Shown here: in pieces, positions 60,170 through 64,000 of the stretch
Layout: each line of letters opens with the position of its first letter
Numbering within the stretch: position 1 is the first letter of the stretch
NCBI RefSeq assembly: GCF_001443045.1
Contig: NZ_LKPJ01000027.1
Span: 38,400 to 102,399, forward strand
Source of the DNA: Burkholderia ambifaria
GTDB lineage: Bacteria > Pseudomonadota > Gammaproteobacteria > Burkholderiales > Burkholderiaceae
Direction: 5' to 3'
Length of the DNA stretch: 64,000 bases
Made by a program: the position numbers and the translations under genes
Notes under the pieces: model-generated
What the model was told of the DNA's origin: nothing
Database searches by the model: none
The model's input: only the letters and a program-made list of their open reading frames with translations

Positions 60170-61357
60170 TTGAACCATCTGCATTCGACCGACACCCTGC
60201 TCGCTCACGAAGGCCGCTCGCACGGCCAGCCCGGCTCGCCGGTGAACCCGCCCGTGTATCGCCAGTCGACGCTGCTCTTTCACGGCACCGACGCGCTCGA
60301 CGCGGTGCGCGGCACGCCGCTCGCATACGGACGTCACGGCAGCCCGACCACGCGGGCGCTCGAGAAGGCGCTCGCGCGCCTCGAAGGCGCGCACACTGCG
60401 CTGCTCACGCCGAGCGGGCTCAGCGCGATCACGACCGCGCTGCTCGCGGTGCTGAATCCCGGCGACCACTTGCTGATGGCCGACTCAGTGTACGACCCGA
60501 CCCGCTCGTTCTGCGACGAGACGCTCGCGCGCCTCGGCATCGAGACGACGTACTACGATCCGTCGATCGGCGCCGGCATCGCGGCGCTAATGCGGCCGAA
60601 CACGCGCGCGGTCTTTACCGAATCGCCGGGCTCGCTGACCTTCGAGGTGCAGGACATCCCCGCGATCTGTCGCGTCGCGCACCAGCACGGCGCGGTCGTG
60701 CTGCTCGACAACACGTGGGGCACGCCGCTGAACTTCCGCTCGTTCTCGCACGGCGTCGACGTGTCGATTCACGCGGCGACCAAATACATCGCCGGACACT
60801 CCGACGTGCTGATGGGCGTAATCCTGACGACCGAAGCGCTCGCGCAGAAAGTCACGCGTTGCTACCGGCAGCTCGGCATGACCGTCAGCGGCGACGATGC
60901 GTATCTCGCGCTGCGTGGCCTGCGCACGCTGTCGGTGCGCCTCGAGCGCCACCAGCGCAACGCGCACGTGCTGACCGAATGGCTCGCGCGACAGCCCGAA
61001 GTCGCGCAGATCCTGTATCCGGCGCGGCCAGGCGATGCCGGCCACGCACTGTGGCAGCGCGATTTCACGGGTGCATGCGGATTGTTCGGCCTGGTGCTGC
61101 AGCCGCAGCCCGACGAAGCGGTACGCGCGCTGCTCGACGGCATGACGTGCTTCGGGATGGGCTACAGCTGGGGCGGCTTCGAAAGCCTGATCATCCCGTC
61201 GAATCCGTCGCGCCACCGTACCGCGACGCAATGGCAGGCGGCCGGCCCGCTGCTGCGCATTCACGCGGGGCTCGAGCATCCGGACGACATGATTGCCGAC
61301 CTCGACGCCGGTTTCGCCAGGATGCGCGCCGCCGTGGCCGCACTCGCGGAAGCCTGA
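60170..61357 (+). CDS. metC: Cystathionine beta-lyase-like PLP enzyme (C-S lyase)
   Basis: The product has 395 residues from a TTG start at 60170, preceded by AAGGA at eight bases. It belongs to the Cys/Met metabolism PLP enzymes. The cofactor Lys205 is in HAATKYIAGHSDVLMG; YGRHGSPTTRALEKALA and VVLLDNTWGTPLNF are the other typical motifs, and the C-terminal FGMGYSWGGFESLIIP stretch matches MetC rather than MetB. It would cleave cystathionine or cystine-type C-S bonds. The upstream cystine-like transporter operon fits that: uptake and then cleavage of a sulphur amino acid. Confidence 0.92.
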   Translation: MNHLHSTDTLLAHEGRSHGQPGSPVNPPVYRQSTLLFHGTDALDAVRGTPLAYGRHGSPTTRALEKALARLEGAHTALLTPSGLSAITTALLAVLNPGDHLLMADSVYDPTRSFCDETLARLGIETTYYDPSIGAGIAALMRPNTRAVFTESPGSLTFEVQDIPAICRVAHQHGAVVLLDNTWGTPLNFRSFSHGVDVSIHAATKYIAGHSDVLMGVILTTEALAQKVTRCYRQLGMTVSGDDAYLALRGLRTLSVRLERHQRNAHVLTEWLARQPEVAQILYPARPGDAGHALWQRDFTGACGLFGLVLQPQPDEAVRALLDGMTCFGMGYSWGGFESLIIPSNPSRHRTATQWQAAGPLLRIHAGLEHPDDMIADLDAGFARMRAAVAALAEA

Positions 61358-61434
61358 AATCGGTCGACGCCAGCCGCGTCATCCCGCACTCCCCTTTTTT
61401 TCAACGTTCGACCACCACTGATAGCGAGGCCATC

Positions 61435-61779
61435 ATGAAAGACACGCTGTTCATTCTCCGTCCGGGTTTTTTCAAGGACTCCGAAGGTCCGTTCTACTGC
61501 GGCGACTCGGTTGCCGTCGAAGGGCTGCTGAGTTTCTATCCGCAACTGCGCGACGCCGTCGCGGTCGAGTATATCGACGCACCGCGGCCGCGCCAGCCGA
61601 TCGTCGCGCTGATCGGCGAGGACAACCAGTCCGCGCCGGTGCTCGTGCTCGGTGATGCGCAGACGCCGAAGGACGACGCGGTCGCGATTCGCGAACACAA
61701 CGGCCGTCGCTTCATCGATTCGCCGGCCGATATCCGGCGCTATCTGTCCTCGCAATACGGCGTCGCGCACGTCGCGTAA
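61435..61779 (+). CDS. DUF3088 domain protein (thioredoxin-like fold, unknown function)
   Basis: The product has 114 residues. It looks like a complete DUF3088 protein: KDTLFILRPGFFKDSEGPFY with a single Cys near residue 22 (YCGDSVAVEGLLSFYP), PVLVLGDAQTPKDDA, and NGRRFIDSPADIRRYLSSQY. The order of elements resembles a glutathione-S-transferase or thioredoxin fold. It follows the C-S lyase gene by 77 bp in the same direction, so a link with sulphur metabolism is possible. Function unknown. Confidence 0.85.
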   Translation: MKDTLFILRPGFFKDSEGPFYCGDSVAVEGLLSFYPQLRDAVAVEYIDAPRPRQPIVALIGEDNQSAPVLVLGDAQTPKDDAVAIREHNGRRFIDSPADIRRYLSSQYGVAHVA

Positions 61780-62002
61780 GCATGCCGGCGCCCGCTGTCG
61801 ACGGGCGCCGCCGAACGGGACGCGCGGCCGGCGCGGCCCGTTCGCCGCTTCCGGTCCGCACGTCGCCACGCGCGCCATGTACTCGGCCACGCGGACTCAC
61901 CGCTACCGATGATCGGCCCGGGCACCCCGCCCCCGGCCGGACGACCTTCAACGCAACACGACACCGGATGCCGGCACGCACCGGAGCCCGCCGCGGCCCG
62001 CG

Positions 62003-62686
62003 TCAGCCGGGCGAACTGCCGGCAGGCGCGAACGCGAATGCAGCCGGTTCGGACGGCACGTGGCGCGCGAGCCACAATGCGGCCTCGGTCCGGTTGCTCA
62101 CGCCGATCTGGCGAAACAGCGCGTACAGATGGTTCTTGATCGTGCCTTCCGCGACGTTCAGCACGCGGCAGATCTGCTTGTTCGACTTGCCTTCGGCCAG
62201 CAGCCGCAGCACGTCGCGCTGGCGCGGCGTGAGGCGTTCGAACGCGCGATCGTCGCCGGCGGGCACACCGCCCGGGCGCGCCTGCGTCGCGCCGCCGTCG
62301 TTCGGCGGCACATAGATCGCGCCGGCCGCGACCCGGCCGAGCGCGTCCGCGAACTCGTCGGCGCTCGCATGCCGGTCGATGATGCCGGCCGCCCCTGCCA
62401 GCAGCGCATCGGCGATCGTGCGGCGGCACACGGCGGCCACCACGCACAGCCACGGCGCGCCGGCAAACGTCTCGTGCAGCAGGTGCGGCCAGCTCGGCCG
62501 CGCGGCGTGCTCGTCGCATTCGATCGTGATCGCCTCGACCGTCTCGGGCAGCAACGCGTCGCGCAAGCGCAAAACGTCCTCGGGACAGCGGGCCGACCAC
62601 ACATGCCAGTTGACATCGCGTTTACACAGTACGTCCGCCACGCCCGCGACGAACAACGGCGGGCTATCGATCATCAGAACGTTCAT
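62003..62686 (-). CDS. LuxR/NarL-type regulator with degenerate receiver domain
   Basis: The product has 227 residues. The C-terminal NarL helix-turn-helix is intact (FERLTPRQRDVLRLLAEGKS, NKQICRVLNVAEGTIKNHLY). The N-terminal part has the length and start of a receiver domain (MNVLMIDSPPLFVAGVADVL), but the phosphate-accepting Asp of the usual LLDL motif is not visible (the equivalent region reads AITIECDEH), and the conserved Lys near the end is replaced (GIIDRHAS). It is thus probably phosphorylation-independent. It is divergent from the DUF2589 gene and may control it. No sensor kinase is adjacent. Confidence 0.85.
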   Translation of the reverse strand: MNVLMIDSPPLFVAGVADVLCKRDVNWHVWSARCPEDVLRLRDALLPETVEAITIECDEHAARPSWPHLLHETFAGAPWLCVVAAVCRRTIADALLAGAAGIIDRHASADEFADALGRVAAGAIYVPPNDGGATQARPGGVPAGDDRAFERLTPRQRDVLRLLAEGKSNKQICRVLNVAEGTIKNHLYALFRQIGVSNRTEAALWLARHVPSEPAAFAFAPAGSSPG

Positions 62687-62880
62687 TGCGCGGTTTCCTC
62701 GAAATCGGGATGCTCGGTTTAGGTTTTTTTGCTTCCCTACCCGGCGTTTTTTTTACCGCTGTTTTCCGCACCGCGCACTAGGCCCGTCGCTCCGTGACGA
62801 ATGGCCTAATTCGTCCACGCCGGACCCCGCCACGCATGCCGATGCCCGTCGCGGGCCGGCCCGGGCCGCCGGTCGTGACG

Positions 62881-62902
62881 GACGTCATATTTGGTAAACG
62901 TC
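62881..62902. promoter_or_regulatory. Inverted repeat in the control region of the DUF2589 gene
   Basis: GACGT and ACGTC lie 12 bp apart, in the middle of AT-rich DNA that is 68-90 bp upstream of the DUF2589 start. It is a candidate binding site for the divergent LuxR-type protein. T-runs near 62725 and 62745 mark the left half of the same 283-bp gap. Confidence 0.35.
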
Positions 62903-62969
62903 TTCAATTTCCTAACGTGAATAACGACAGCGAATTTCCGTTGTCTTCGACACGAAGAGGAGTTTATTC

Positions 62970-63665
62970 ATGGACGCGAATTTCATCGGTTCAGTGATTA
63001 ACGCTTTACCCATGGACCAAATGATCGCCGGCCCGTTAAAAGCGATGATCAGCGCGCAGACGCAGGCTGCGAAGAGCTACGCGGATTTCCTGATGCAGGT
63101 CTGCATCCAGGGCGGCAAGGCGGTGGCCGTCCAGTTCGACTACGACGAGACGCTGGTCGACGAAAGCGGCGTATCGAAGGGTGTCGTGCAGAAGACCATG
63201 CGCATTCCGCTGCTCGCGGCGATCGTCCACCCGATCATCGCGATCGAGGAAGGCACGATCGACTTCGAGATGGAGATCACGCAGTCGGAGAAGTCGTCGT
63301 CGTCGACCGAGGCCGGCGGCGAATTCCAGGCGAAGCTCGGCTGGGGGCCGATCAGCGTGAGTGTGTCGGGGCGCGTGTCGCACAAGGCGGAGCAAACGCG
63401 CAGCACCGATACGCGCGCGAAATACTCGATCCATACGCAGGTGAAGCGCCAGTCGCCGCCCGAAGCGCTGATGCGCGTGATCGACTTCCTGACCGAAGCC
63501 GCGACCAAGCCGGTCGTCACCGAAGGCAACGCGAAGGACGTGAAGCCGCTGCCGGCGACGCCGACCGACGGCAAGCTGGTCGGCGATGCGTCCGGGTCGG
63601 ACGCCAAGGCCGCCGCGTCTGCCGCCGGTGCCGGTGCGGATGCCCAGCAGCCGGCGCACGCGTAA
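62970..63665 (+). CDS. DUF2589 domain protein
   Basis: The product has 231 residues. The DUF2589 landmarks are clear: LPMDQMIAGPLKAMISAQTQ, VAVQFDYDETLVDESGV, IPLLAAIVHPIIAIEEGTID and the closing QVKRQSPPEALMRVIDFL. The last 45 residues are an Ala/Gly-rich tail. There is no signal peptide. The family's function is not known. A strong GAGGAG site precedes the ATG. It is followed 15 bp later by a partial gene in the same direction, and is divergent from a LuxR-type regulator. Confidence 0.88.
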   Translation: MDANFIGSVINALPMDQMIAGPLKAMISAQTQAAKSYADFLMQVCIQGGKAVAVQFDYDETLVDESGVSKGVVQKTMRIPLLAAIVHPIIAIEEGTIDFEMEITQSEKSSSSTEAGGEFQAKLGWGPISVSVSGRVSHKAEQTRSTDTRAKYSIHTQVKRQSPPEALMRVIDFLTEAATKPVVTEGNAKDVKPLPATPTDGKLVGDASGSDAKAAASAAGAGADAQQPAHA

Positions 63666-63680
63666 GCGCGCGGGCCGGCC

Positions 63681-64000
63681 ATGTTCAGGCTCTTCAGGCG
63701 GTCACGCCGCGCGGGCGGCGGCGGGCACGACGACGGGGACGCGCGTCCGGGCGGCGGCAACCCCCGGCAGGAACCGGACGGGCCGGTCCCGCCGACGGCC
63801 GCGCCGGCAGCGGGCAACGCCGGCGCGAGCGCGGATGCCGCCGCACCGGCGGCGATAGCCGCGGATCCGGCGCGCCGCGTGTCGCCGGATGGCGCTGGCG
63901 GGCCGGCCGGCGCCGCATCGGGCACGAACGACGCGCCGGGCGCCGAGCCCGACGCGTCCGCCGGCAGCTTGCCGCCCGCGCCTCCCGCCCCACCGGCGCC
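63681..64000 (+). CDS. Start of a Pro/Ala/Gly-rich protein, partial at window edge
   Basis: The frame opens at ATG 63681 (MFRLFRRSRRAGGGGHDDGD) and stays open to the end of the window, giving at least 106 residues. The visible part is almost only Pro, Ala, Gly and Asp, so it is disordered and could be a linker before a domain outside the window. It starts 15 bp after the DUF2589 gene and is probably cotranscribed with it. No domain can be named. Confidence 0.55.
   Translation, partial: MFRLFRRSRRAGGGGHDDGDARPGGGNPRQEPDGPVPPTAAPAAGNAGASADAAAPAAIAADPARRVSPDGAGGPAGAASGTNDAPGAEPDASAGSLPPAPPAPPA

Noticed and set aside
1..64000. CRISPR arrays, tRNA or rRNA genes, insertion sequences, attachment sites and origins
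   Set aside because: No array of spaced direct repeats, cloverleaf-like gene, transposase or integrase frame, or terminal inverted repeats were seen anywhere in the window.

Overview
The window is high-GC, densely coded DNA that looks like a secondary chromosome of a Burkholderia species, most likely the Burkholderia cepacia complex. This rests on codon use, gene families (OprB porin, DUF4142, DUF3088 and DUF2589 proteins, YcaQ-type glycosylase) and the style of the type III secretion genes; no rRNA or tRNA is present to confirm it.

Layout. 1-842 shows no convincing gene. 843-4687 holds an AraC regulator divergent from a two-gene molybdenum hydroxylase ending in a strong terminator. 4739-6185 is a Fic gene preceded by two arrays of 12-bp repeats. 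6374-40866 is a type III secretion (T3SS) island: a receiver-less OmpR/PhoB-type DNA-binding protein, sctQ-sctR-lytic transglycosylase on the + strand, one giant gene (10042-23310, 4,422 codons), an asparagine synthetase gene, then a long - strand operon from sctV down to sctU (sctV, S, C, D, candidate needle, I, J, K, L, N, O, T, U), and two divergent LuxR-type regulators. The translocators, SctW and a needle-length regulator are not in the window.

The main discovery candidate is the giant gene and its promoter. Three promoters, in front of sctQ, the giant gene and sctV, share one strict geometry: a TTCGTAG-like box, 35-36 bp, a CTACGAA-like inverted box, exactly 31 bp, then a TACAAT/TACACT -10 element with no recognisable -35. 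This ties the giant protein to the T3SS regulon and makes it a candidate secreted effector. It carries three metallopeptidase-like modules (HEARH, HEARH, HEAQH, each with a conserved Glu 30 residues downstream of the motif) in tandem units of about 560 residues, two kinase-like modules, an eroded third, and a C-terminal LysM-like domain.

40950-49654 is metabolic and transport DNA: an NRAMP-related transporter preceded by two tiny genes with strong Shine-Dalgarno sites, a small membrane protein, an OprB porin, a trehalase, an MFS exporter, and a candidate small RNA at 49356-49523 (-). 49655-55884 holds a YcaQ-like glycosylase, a DUF1653 protein, two GNAT acetyltransferases, a YefM-YoeB toxin-antitoxin pair with a clear operator, a HAD phosphatase, a DUF4142 protein and a LysR regulator. 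55993-61779 is amino-acid metabolism: a diaminopimelate decarboxylase-like gene, a polar amino-acid ABC transporter, a cystathionine beta-lyase-like enzyme and a DUF3088 protein. The window closes with a LuxR protein whose receiver domain looks degenerate, divergent from a DUF2589 gene and the start of a Pro/Ala/Gly-rich gene that runs off the edge.
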